Shown: one piece after another, positions 1 to 6,386 of the stretch | Layout of the letters: each line of letters starts with the position of its first letter | How positions within the stretch are numbered: the first letter of the stretch is position 1 | Source of the DNA: DAOTXK01 sp034430555 | Lineage (GTDB): Bacteria > Chloroflexota > Anaerolineae > Aggregatilineales > Ch27 | DNA length: 13,053 nt | Direction of reading: 5' to 3' | Assembly (NCBI GenBank): GCA_034430555.1 | Contig: DAOUEM010000092.1 | Coordinates: forward strand, 1-13,053 | Program-made: the position numbers and the translations under genes | Notes under the pieces: model-generated | Told to the model about the DNA's origin: nothing | The model's input: only the letters and a program-made list of their open reading frames with translations | Database searches by the model: none

Positions 1-80
1 GCGCCTTGCAGGAAGCCCTTCGCAGCAGCTTCCCACAGACACCTGTGGCGCCTTATCATGTCGATGGTTTTGCGCTGTAA
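1..80 (+). CDS. C-terminal end of an unidentified plus-strand protein (5' truncated)
   Basis: A frame with codons beginning at position 3 stays open from the window edge to a TAA at 78-80. It gives 25 residues that begin ALQEALRSSF and end VAPYHVDGFAL. The composition, with a short amphipathic helix followed by a proline-containing strand, looks like a normal soluble-protein C-terminus, and it would end 4 nt before the stop of the convergent bPH2 gene, a typical tail-to-tail arrangement. I do not recognise the family. A C-terminal strand of a class I methyltransferase is one possibility, but this is a guess. The minus strand and the other plus frame are also partly open here, so the call is tentative. 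Confidence 0.35.
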   Translation, partial: ALQEALRSSFPQTPVAPYHVDGFAL

Positions 81-84
81 GTGG

Positions 85-693
85 TTACGCCTGCCGTTCC
101 AGCACCTCACGGATCGCCTTGAGCTCGTTCAGCATGGCGGTCAGCATCTGCCCATCTGACGCAGCCGGGATCAACTCTTCACCGGCCTGGTCCGGGGACA
201 TCGCGCCCCGGTAGCGGCGCAGCGCCCCGGCCACCCGGTCGTAAACGTCCTGGAAGTTCGTCAGGCCGATCAGGCTTTCCTCGGCGCCCTGCTGGCCGCT
301 CATGCCGGCCGTCTGTATATTGAGGGTGCCGAGGCCGAACAGGCGATCAAATGGCCCCTGCATCACCTTGAGATTGGTCACCGTGCGGTAAGGCACGTGT
401 TTGACCGAGCGGGTGATGATGCCGGCATATACAATCACCTCGTCATCCTGGACTTCGTACCGCAAACTGTTCACATAAGGCACGATGCCCAGCATCAGCG
501 GCACGATCCAGATTACATTGGCGATGATGGTTACGAGCAGCGCAATGCTGCCGGGGTCTTCAGCGCCGTTGTCATTGGCGATGGCCCACACCAGCAAGTA
601 CAGGCCGATGACCGCGAGCACACCGACCAGGATCACGATGGTGAACAACTTGGTGCGCAGGGCCGGGCCGGGAAGCAAACTTATGGAAGACAT
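85..693 (-). CDS. Two-helix membrane protein with bacterial PH-like (bPH2/YdbS-type) domain
   Basis: A 202-residue integral membrane protein. Two hydrophobic helices (about residues 15-38 and 49-72) form a hairpin, followed by a bPH2 (DUF304, Pfam PF03703-type) domain at about 73-150. Its hallmarks are LRYEVQDDEVIVYAG, the VPYRTVTNLKV strand and the turn QGPFDRLFGLGTLNIQTAG. The C-terminus (about 180-201) is a charged amphipathic helix, possibly a short coiled coil. Family members are found in membranes of many bacteria and their biochemical role is mostly unknown, so no function is assigned. The ATG start is well supported: AAGGGGG lies about 5 nt upstream, and the next upstream region holds a candidate promoter. 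The gene is separated from the preceding gene by a likely terminator, so it is probably transcribed on its own. Family-level identification is secure; function is open. Confidence 0.88.
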   Translation of the reverse strand: MSSISLLPGPALRTKLFTIVILVGVLAVIGLYLLVWAIANDNGAEDPGSIALLVTIIANVIWIVPLMLGIVPYVNSLRYEVQDDEVIVYAGIITRSVKHVPYRTVTNLKVMQGPFDRLFGLGTLNIQTAGMSGQQGAEESLIGLTNFQDVYDRVAGALRRYRGAMSPDQAGEELIPAASDGQMLTAMLNELKAIREVLERQA

Positions 694-768
694 TTTTCCC
701 CCTTATAAACAACAACCTGCATAGTCACTCATTCGTAATCATGATCGCATAAAACCGCGGGAACCTGT

Positions 769-804
769 ACCCTAATCTTTAGGGCATGATCCCTGGCGAA
801 TCAA
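769..804 (-). promoter_or_regulatory. Candidate promoter with overlapping dyad operator upstream of the bPH2 gene
   Basis: On the minus strand TTGATT (804-799, 4/6 match to TTGACA) is followed by a 17-nt spacer and TAAAGA (781-776, 3/6 match to TATAAT). A perfect 6-bp inverted repeat, CCCTAA-AGA-TTAGGG (784-770), overlaps the -10 hexamer, where a repressor dimer could bind. This would leave a leader of about 70 nt before the ATG at 693. The matches are modest in an AT-richer patch, and the -35 overlaps the T tract of the terminator above it. The dyad is directly visible; its role is inferred. Confidence 0.28.
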
Positions 805-846
805 AACAGGGCCTGGCGGTCACGGACATGTCCCGGCCAAACCCTG
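799..846 (-). terminator. Rho-independent terminator after the Agl23-NHL gene
   Basis: Reading the minus strand, CAGGGTTTGGC (846-836) pairs over 11 bp with GCCAGGCCCTG (817-807); nine pairs are Watson-Crick and two are G-U in RNA. The 18-nt loop contains its own perfect palindrome GGACATGTCC (833-824). The stem is followed immediately by TTTT and then GATT. It begins 26 nt after the TAA of the preceding gene, the usual place for an intrinsic terminator. The large loop and the short T tract lower the certainty. Confidence 0.55.
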
Positions 847-872
847 CTCATCGTCGCGCCAGGTAAAAGCGC

Positions 873-3800
873 TTAGCCGCTTACCTCTTCCGTAGTTTCA
901 GGCGCAGTATCTGCCGGCTCCTCGGGTTCTTCGGTCGAGACGGCCGCCGGTTCTTCGGTCACTTCTGCCGTGAGGTCTTCAGTAGCTTCAGCCGTTACCT
1001 CGTCTGTTACTTCCCCGGTCACTTCTTCGGTGACGTCTGCCGTCACTTCTTCGGTGACAATTTCGTCACCTTCGGGCTGGCCAGGCGGCACGAGCGGCAG
1101 CACGGCGATCGCGTCCCACGGATCGAAGCGCAGGATACGCGCCGCGCCCGCGTCGGCGATAAAAACCTGCCCATCCCGGTCGATGGCGATGCCGCCGAGC
1201 ACGCGCATCTGCGTATTGTTGAGCACGCCCTCCGCCGGGCCGGGCTGGCCGAAGCTGCCCAGTAAACTACCGTTGAGATCATAGACCAGCACGCGGGCCG
1301 CGTCGGGATCGGTGACGTACAGATGGCCGCGCAGTTCGTCCAGCGCCAGGTAGGGGCGGTTGCCCTGGTCCCCATACCAGGCGGTGACCACCCAGCTGTT
1401 GAGGTACTGGCCTTCCGATGTGAACACCTGTACCCGGCGGTTCCAGGTATCGGCGACAAACAACCGGCCATCCGAATGCACGGCCAGACCGACCGGTTCG
1501 TTCAACTGCCCGGCGCTGGTACCGCCGCTGCCGATATCCCGGATGAAGTCGCCCTGCGGGCTGTAAACCCGGATGCGCTTGTTGCCGGTATCAGCCACAT
1601 ACACCAGCCCATCCGGGCCTACCGCGACATCACGCGGCCCCCAGAAGTCAGTGGTATTGATGGCCGTATCCAACTGGCCCAACTGGCCCCAGGCCCGGAG
1701 GAACTCGCCCTCCGGCGTGAAGACCTGAATGCGATGGTTCCAGGTATCGGCCACGTATACGTTACCGTCCGGGCCGATATCGATTCCCCAGGGCTGGTTA
1801 AAGGCGCCCTCAACAATACTGCCTTCCAGCGCGGCGCCCCAGCCGAAGAGGTAAATGCCTTCGCCGTCATAGACTTGAATGCGGTTATTCAGGCTATCGA
1901 TGACGTAAACATCACCATTATCAGCCACCGCCACGCCGCGCGGGCTGTTGAGCAGGCCGGGTGTGACGCCTTCCTGCCCACCCCACACCAGCGCGGCTTC
2001 GCGCGGCGTCCAGAGATCGCTGAGCGAAGTATCAAACTCGCTGATCACCGCCGCCCCGACGCCCAGATTCCAGACCTGCGCCGCCACATCTTTACGCACG
2101 TAAAAGTGCATCCGATCGGAGACGCCCCACGACTGGATGTCCATTTCGCGGGTCCTGCCCACCGCCTGGCCATACGTCGTATAGTCGCGGTTCCACCAGA
2201 TTTCCCACAGGCCCTGCCGGAGTCCTGCCGCCTGGGTGTTGGCCGGGTTGAAGTCCAGCACGTTGTCGAGGCGGGCGATATCCAGGTTGAAGTAATCCTG
2301 CATCGGCCACCACAGCCGCATATACTCGAAGTGATAATACCGGTCGCCCAGCAGCGGCTCCACCACAGCCCGGTTACCGTCGCCCACAGCCACCGCTATC
2401 GCATCATCCAATACCTGCACGCTGGGATTGCTGCCAAAATACTTCGCCTGCGGGAAGTTGCGGAAATACCAGCTGCCCGGCCAGGACATCTTGTCGTCGT
2501 AGGCCACGACGACGTTCATGCCGTCGGTGGTGCGCAGGCCGATCTCTTCCAGCATTTCGATGATGGTTTTGTTGGCCGGCGCGGCATGCGCATACACCAG
2601 GAACTCGGTCGGCAGGTCGTAGTTGATAAACGCGGCCATCAACGCTGAGCGGGCCGTGACGACCGCCAGCAAAGCGCCGAAACCCACCACGGCCGTTCGC
2701 CAGAACTGGCCCCATCCAATCTGCGTGATCAAACGCGCAATGGCATAGATAACCACGGCCGCGGTCGCCAGGGCCGCCAGCCAGACGCCGGTGCGCTCGA
2801 GTTGCACCTGAGTCAACCCCTGGAAGGGATACTGGCCGACCAGCCAGGGATTGATCACCTGGAAGAAGGCCAGCACAAACAGCGGGACCAGCACCAGCGC
2901 ACGCCAGCCCTGCCGGCGGAACTGCCTGCCGGAAATACCTTCAAATATGCGGCCGCCATACCATCCGGCCAACAGGCCCAGGGGAATCGTCAGGTGGGTC
3001 GTCAGCCAGGGCATTTTTTCTCCGGCCAGGGTGTAAAGGTAAAGGTTGAGCGCCGCCCAATACCCGACTAACAAGAGGAACGGGACGCGGTCCAGGAACT
3101 CGAAGCGGGCCAGCGCCGAGTCCTCGACCGGGGCCAGACTCTCGTCGGTATCATCCGTCACCTCTACCGCCAGCAACAACTCCAGTTCAACCTCGCCGGC
3201 TGCGGCCAACGCCTTGGCCTGGTCTTCAGGTGTGGCGCGACCGGCAGCGGAATCCATGAGGCCCTCACGGACGGCCGCTTCTTCCGCCGCCACAGACAAC
3301 TCTTCCGTCAGCGAGTCGTCGAGTCGTGCCTGCTCAGCCAGTTCCTCCCGGCGATACCGGAACTGCCAGAAGCGCATCAGGCCCAGAATACCGGCCCCTC
3401 CCGCCCCAATCAGCGGCAGGAACTCGTAAAAGGGCGTCATCAGCAGGATATAGTAGTACTGCGGCTGGTTGCCGCGGCGCACACCCTGCTGCTCCAGCCA
3501 GTACCCCAGGCTACCGATCATACCGCTGGCCAGCCCCTGGCCGTTGGTAAACATGGTCGTGAAGAAAAAGACGTAAATCGCCATGAACACCGCCGCCGCC
3601 GCCAGCCAGACCCGCCAGTTCCAGGCGAGTCCGATCGCCACGGCCACCACCGCCACGGGGATCAAAGCCAGCACCGCGCGCGTGATGCCCTCCGGTGTAT
3701 AGTTCGTTGGCTGAGCGCCCGTCATCTGGATCAATACGGCCGTCAGCCAGGGCAATATCAAGGTCGCCATGACGATCAACACGTCGAAGACCGGAAAGCG

Positions 3801-5042
3801 TTTTAACTCCTGCCAGAAGCCGGCCACCGCGCCAAAAGCAGCCAATCCCGTCACCACCGCGCCGACCATCCAGGCCAACAGAATCGGCCAAGAACTGACC
3901 TCACCGGTGGTCGTTTCGCTGGTCGCACTGGGATCGACCGGGGTGGCGATCACCGGCTCGGTGCGGGAAAGCTCTTCCACGCCCAGCAAGCCCAGGCAGA
4001 CCACAGCCGCCAGCAGCACGATCAGGACGACTTCCATCCACGGGAAGGGGCGGTTGTTCCGCCGGTACGCCCACAGCGCAGTGGCGATGACCGGCACGCC
4101 AAAGATGGCAACCACTCCCAGACTCCAGGCGAAAATGCGCACCACCAGCGACGATCCCTGATCGATCTGGCATTCGTTGCCGAACCCGTCGCCGTTGTCG
4201 TCAAGCTGCGTGGGGTTGGCGATGTTCAGGCAATTGTCGGCCCCGTTGATCATGCCGTCGTGGTCCAGGTCATCCGGCGGCATAATCGAAAAGACGGCGA
4301 TCATGGCCAGCGACGCCACGGTCCCCAGGATAATCCCCGCGCCGAGGATATACAACAGTGACCGCCCGTTGCGCACCTTCAGGTAACGCTGCATCACCTG
4401 GGCCAGCCAGAACAATGCCAGGAAACTGCCGACAATACCAATATAAATAAACGCCACTTCTTTGGAGGCCAGCAATAAGGCCATCGCCGCGGCCAGCAGC
4501 ACCAGCCAGTAGGGCTTGTAGCGGAGGCGCTCCGGTCCATCCACGTACTGGAGGATGGCATAAATCATGACCAGCGCGAAAAAGATGGCGGGCAGGTCAT
4601 GACGAATGTAACGGCTGTAGTAGAGCAGCAGCGGCGAAATCAGAAACATGATCGAGGTCAGCAGCGCCCCGGTCCGCCCCAACCAGCGGCGGAACAGCAC
4701 CGGCATCATCACGACGGCAATGCCGATAATCGCCGGGTAGAGGCGCGACGTGAAGTCGTTATCGCCGAAGAGCAGAAAAAAGAAAGCCGTCATGTGGAAC
4801 AACAGCGGCCCATGCATCAGCGGCGTATGCGCGAAGTTGCCGTTGCGATAGAGGTCCCACGAGTACTTGGTATGCAGGCTCTCGTCGTGGCTCATGACGC
4901 GCGTCCCGAGGTCCAGAAAACGCGTCAGAACCGCCAGAATAAAAATTACAATGTAGGCGATGACCTCCCAGTTCAGCGTGTAGGCATAGGCCAGGAAGCG
5001 CTCATAGGGATTGGTCTGCCGTTCAGGTGTCACTTGTGCCAA
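873..5042 (-). CDS. Giant Agl23-like (TIGR03663) GT-C membrane protein fused to NHL six-bladed propeller
   Basis: A 1389-residue protein. Residues 1-800 are polytopic (roughly 18-20 helices by eye) and match TIGR03663: HDE at 52-54, HGP at 77-79 and AGEKMPWL at 673-680. The DE pair sits in the first outer loop, as in PMT/ArnT-type GT-C glycosyltransferases, so transfer of a lipid-linked sugar outside the membrane is plausible but unproven. Additions to the core: a thrombospondin type-3-like insert (257-292), an acidic loop (563-650), a soluble domain (810-990), six NHL repeats (about 1028-1310) and a Thr/Glu-rich tail (1327-1389). The TTG start is preceded by GAGGG (9-nt spacing) and directly follows an in-frame TGA; GTG at codon 4 is less likely. 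The stop lies before a terminator, so this is probably the last gene of the operon. It is longer than plain family members because of the added modules. Confidence 0.9.
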   Translation of the reverse strand: MAQVTPERQTNPYERFLAYAYTLNWEVIAYIVIFILAVLTRFLDLGTRVMSHDESLHTKYSWDLYRNGNFAHTPLMHGPLLFHMTAFFFLLFGDNDFTSRLYPAIIGIAVVMMPVLFRRWLGRTGALLTSIMFLISPLLLYYSRYIRHDLPAIFFALVMIYAILQYVDGPERLRYKPYWLVLLAAAMALLLASKEVAFIYIGIVGSFLALFWLAQVMQRYLKVRNGRSLLYILGAGIILGTVASLAMIAVFSIMPPDDLDHDGMINGADNCLNIANPTQLDDNGDGFGNECQIDQGSSLVVRIFAWSLGVVAIFGVPVIATALWAYRRNNRPFPWMEVVLIVLLAAVVCLGLLGVEELSRTEPVIATPVDPSATSETTTGEVSSWPILLAWMVGAVVTGLAAFGAVAGFWQELKRFPVFDVLIVMATLILPWLTAVLIQMTGAQPTNYTPEGITRAVLALIPVAVVAVAIGLAWNWRVWLAAAAVFMAIYVFFFTTMFTNGQGLASGMIGSLGYWLEQQGVRRGNQPQYYYILLMTPFYEFLPLIGAGGAGILGLMRFWQFRYRREELAEQARLDDSLTEELSVAAEEAAVREGLMDSAAGRATPEDQAKALAAAGEVELELLLAVEVTDDTDESLAPVEDSALARFEFLDRVPFLLLVGYWAALNLYLYTLAGEKMPWLTTHLTIPLGLLAGWYGGRIFEGISGRQFRRQGWRALVLVPLFVLAFFQVINPWLVGQYPFQGLTQVQLERTGVWLAALATAAVVIYAIARLITQIGWGQFWRTAVVGFGALLAVVTARSALMAAFINYDLPTEFLVYAHAAPANKTIIEMLEEIGLRTTDGMNVVVAYDDKMSWPGSWYFRNFPQAKYFGSNPSVQVLDDAIAVAVGDGNRAVVEPLLGDRYYHFEYMRLWWPMQDYFNLDIARLDNVLDFNPANTQAAGLRQGLWEIWWNRDYTTYGQAVGRTREMDIQSWGVSDRMHFYVRKDVAAQVWNLGVGAAVISEFDTSLSDLWTPREAALVWGGQEGVTPGLLNSPRGVAVADNGDVYVIDSLNNRIQVYDGEGIYLFGWGAALEGSIVEGAFNQPWGIDIGPDGNVYVADTWNHRIQVFTPEGEFLRAWGQLGQLDTAINTTDFWGPRDVAVGPDGLVYVADTGNKRIRVYSPQGDFIRDIGSGGTSAGQLNEPVGLAVHSDGRLFVADTWNRRVQVFTSEGQYLNSWVVTAWYGDQGNRPYLALDELRGHLYVTDPDAARVLVYDLNGSLLGSFGQPGPAEGVLNNTQMRVLGGIAIDRDGQVFIADAGAARILRFDPWDAIAVLPLVPPGQPEGDEIVTEEVTADVTEEVTGEVTDEVTAEATEDLTAEVTEEPAAVSTEEPEEPADTAPETTEEVSG
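957..1064 (-). repeat. 12-bp coding tandem repeat (nine x-x-x-T tetrapeptides)
   Basis: Residues 1327-1362 of the giant protein are nine consecutive tetrapeptides of the form (E/A/G/D)-(E/D/I)-(V/A/L)-T, for example EEVT, ADVT, GEVT, DEVT. The DNA keeps a 12-bp period. The 17-bp string gtcacttcttcggtgac, itself an imperfect dyad, occurs twice (1018-1034 and 1042-1058), exactly 24 bp apart. The tail is strongly acidic and probably disordered. Repeats of this kind can expand or contract in units that preserve the frame. Confidence 0.8.
1113..1961 (-). other. NHL beta-propeller domain of the giant membrane protein
   Basis: Six repeats can be aligned by eye, beginning near residues 1030, 1079, 1132, 1178, 1226 and 1274. 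The pattern is P.GVAV..DG.VYVAD..N.RIQV(Y/F)...G. Repeats 1-4 are near-canonical (for example GNVYVADTWNHRIQVF), repeat 5 is degenerate (GHLYVTDPDAARVLVY) and repeat 6 has FIADAGAARILRF. Six units suggest a closed propeller. Blades 2 and 4 share the 16-bp DNA string ggttccaggtatcggc (1736-1751 and 1439-1454), suggesting fairly recent blade duplication. NHL propellers bind proteins, nucleic acids or glycans in other systems. Placement after the last helix suggests it faces the cell exterior. Confidence 0.85.
4167..4274 (-). other. Thrombospondin type-3-like calcium-binding insert
   Basis: Residues 257-292 of the giant protein fit the TSP3 repeat pattern. A DxDxDG run (DLDHDG) is followed by ADNCLNIANPTQ, then DDNGDGFGNEC. 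Cysteines 271 and 291 match the conserved pair that forms disulphides in this fold, and the Asp/Asn positions match the calcium ligands. The segment lies between hydrophobic stretches at about 228-254 and 300-324. With basic residues in the flanking loops (RNGR and YRRNNR), the positive-inside rule puts it on the outside. The match is seen directly; calcium binding is inferred from the family. Confidence 0.82.
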
Positions 5043-5095
5043 TGCTGATAGCCCTCACAATGCAGGAATTAACCATTACCAGTCAAAACGGTGGT

Positions 5096-5623
5096 TCAAC
5101 GCCCAGGGGTCGCTAACGCGACCGGGGCCGGCGCTGGATCGAGATCGGGTGGTTCGGTTGCCGGGTTTTGCCGGCGGGCAACGGTCATGGGCAAAAGCAA
5201 CCCGGCCACCGGCGAATCGGTCACGCTTTGCGTAGCCGTCGCCTGGATCATATAGGGCGCCGGCTGGTCCGGGGCGTAGTCGGCAGCGACACGCGGCGCG
5301 ATCAGCACCGGCACCATGACCGCCAATACCAGGGTAACCACCAGCGCCAGCCCATAACCCGGCAGCGCCCGGGGCCGGCGGCGCGACGGCGGTTCGTTGA
5401 CTTCGGCCAGAATAGCCGGCAGCAGCCGCGCCAGTTGCTCGGGACGGGGGACGCCGACCACCGGCATTTGAGCTGCCAGGGTGCGTACCAGTTCACGCTC
5501 CCGCTGCATGGCAAGGTAGCAGTCGTCGCAGCGTTCAAGATGACGGATCACCCGCCGGTTCAAATGCGGCGGCAGTTCATCATGGAGATAGGCGGTGAGT
5601 AAATGTGTGACATGGGTCCGCAT
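5096..5623 (-). CDS. Membrane-anchored zinc-finger (ZAS-type) anti-sigma factor
   Basis: A 175-residue protein with a cytosolic N-terminal zf-HC2/ZAS domain: YLHDELPP at 12-19 and the metal site H28-x3-C32-x2-C35, with H4 or H7 the likely fourth ligand. One membrane helix lies at about 90-111. A proline/alanine-rich outer segment of about 64 residues follows, with no sensor domain I recognise. Such proteins hold an ECF sigma factor at the membrane until a signal releases it. The partner is presumably the sigma factor encoded directly upstream. ATG is preceded by GAGGG with about 10-nt spacing. The 137-nt gap from the sigma gene is unusual, as the two genes commonly overlap. The next gene downstream starts 53 nt after the TGA. 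Confidence 0.85.
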   Translation of the reverse strand: MRTHVTHLLTAYLHDELPPHLNRRVIRHLERCDDCYLAMQRERELVRTLAAQMPVVGVPRPEQLARLLPAILAEVNEPPSRRRPRALPGYGLALVVTLVLAVMVPVLIAPRVAADYAPDQPAPYMIQATATQSVTDSPVAGLLLPMTVARRQNPATEPPDLDPAPAPVALATPGR

Positions 5624-5636
5624 GATCCAACAGCCC

Positions 5637-5665
5637 TCAGCGTGAGCTCACTTAACGTTCAGCGT
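5637..5665 (-). promoter_or_regulatory. Dyad and direct repeats upstream of the anti-sigma gene
   Basis: The gap between sigma and anti-sigma contains a perfect 10-bp palindrome gtgagctcac (5642-5651), flanked by two copies of tcagcgt (5637-5643 and 5659-5665) whose starts are 22 bp apart, plus the 6-bp palindrome aacgtt (5654-5659). The Shine-Dalgarno GAGGG of the anti-sigma gene abuts the first copy. The layout could be a protein-binding site or an RNA element that adjusts anti-sigma output. No convincing ECF-type GGAAC promoter is visible; GGGAAG near 5716 is the closest match. Confidence 0.25.
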
Positions 5666-5760
5666 ACCAACAAACAACATCATCATTTCCTTTACCATCG
5701 CAGCGAGGGGCTACTTCCCAAGACCGAACAAACCAGTCGGCACGAGTCCCGCCGCCCCAA

Positions 5761-6369
5761 CTAGAATCCCCAAAGCTCTTCTAACAGGCCTTCTCCAACC
5801 GTCCCCAGAGCTTTGTTCAGCGCCGCGTGGGCCAGGCGGATGCGGCTTTCGGCGGTTTTCTGCGGACAGCTCATGATGGCGGCCATTTCACGGTAGGTCA
5901 GCCCCTGGCCGTATCGCAGGGCGACGGCTTCGCGCAGGCGTGGTGAAAGCGTGGTCAGCGCATCTTGCAGGGCGTCACGCACCCCGCGCCGCGCCAGCGC
6001 CGCTTCCGGGGTGTGCTGTTTAGGCCCGGCAGGCTCCCGGCCCACCAGCAGCAGGTCCGCCAGGTCGACGGTCGGCAGCACCTTGCGACGGCGCATGTTC
6101 CGGCAGCGGCTTACCGTAATGGTATAGAGCCAGGTGCGGAACTCACCACGGTCGGCGTCATAGCGGCTCAGGCTGCGGAAGGCGTAACTGAACGATTCTT
6201 GCAGCACATCTTCGGCATCCTGGTTATCCAGCAGAATACTGTAGGCCAGCCGGTATAAACCGGCCGCGTAATGACCGTACAGCTCAGCATAAGCCGCCTG
6301 ATCGCCCGACAGACAGCGATCGATCAGGGCTAACAGCTTTTCCTTTGAACCGCCAGGATACGTATCCAT
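5761..6369 (-). CDS. ECF-family RNA polymerase sigma factor
   Basis: A sigma-70 family ECF protein, 202 residues from the chosen ATG. Region 2 spans about 23-96, with the core-binding segment DAEDVLQESF (51-60) and the promoter-melting segment FRTWLYTITVSRCRNMRRRK (77-96). Region 4 spans about 131-188, with LSPRLREAVALRYGQGLTYREM followed by the recognition helix around CPQKTAESRIRLAHAAL. There is no region 3, and the length is typical for the family. The frame extends five codons upstream to a GTG 2 nt after the previous stop. I prefer ATG at 6369, which has AGG 4 nt ahead of it. The 17-nt gap from the GT-C gene implies co-transcription. Together with the anti-sigma gene it forms a switch that probably controls this operon, an inference not shown by any recognised promoter here. 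Confidence 0.93.
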   Translation of the reverse strand: MDTYPGGSKEKLLALIDRCLSGDQAAYAELYGHYAAGLYRLAYSILLDNQDAEDVLQESFSYAFRSLSRYDADRGEFRTWLYTITVSRCRNMRRRKVLPTVDLADLLLVGREPAGPKQHTPEAALARRGVRDALQDALTTLSPRLREAVALRYGQGLTYREMAAIMSCPQKTAESRIRLAHAALNKALGTVGEGLLEELWGF

Positions 6370-6386
6370 AATACCTGTATACACAC

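Noticed and set aside
33..48. Hairpin ccacag-acac-ctgtgg near the window start
   Set aside because: It lies inside the putative plus-strand coding end, has only six pairs and no T tract, so it is not a convincing terminator.
1323..2648. A 441-codon plus-strand open frame
   Set aside because: It lies entirely antisense to the NHL and soluble regions of the giant protein, whose recognisable domains settle the coding strand. High GC creates long shadow frames.
5043..5095. TTGACT (minus strand, 5086-5081) as a -35 box for the giant gene
   Set aside because: Five of six bases match the consensus, but no reasonable -10 hexamer lies 16-18 nt downstream (best 3/6), so an internal promoter was not called.
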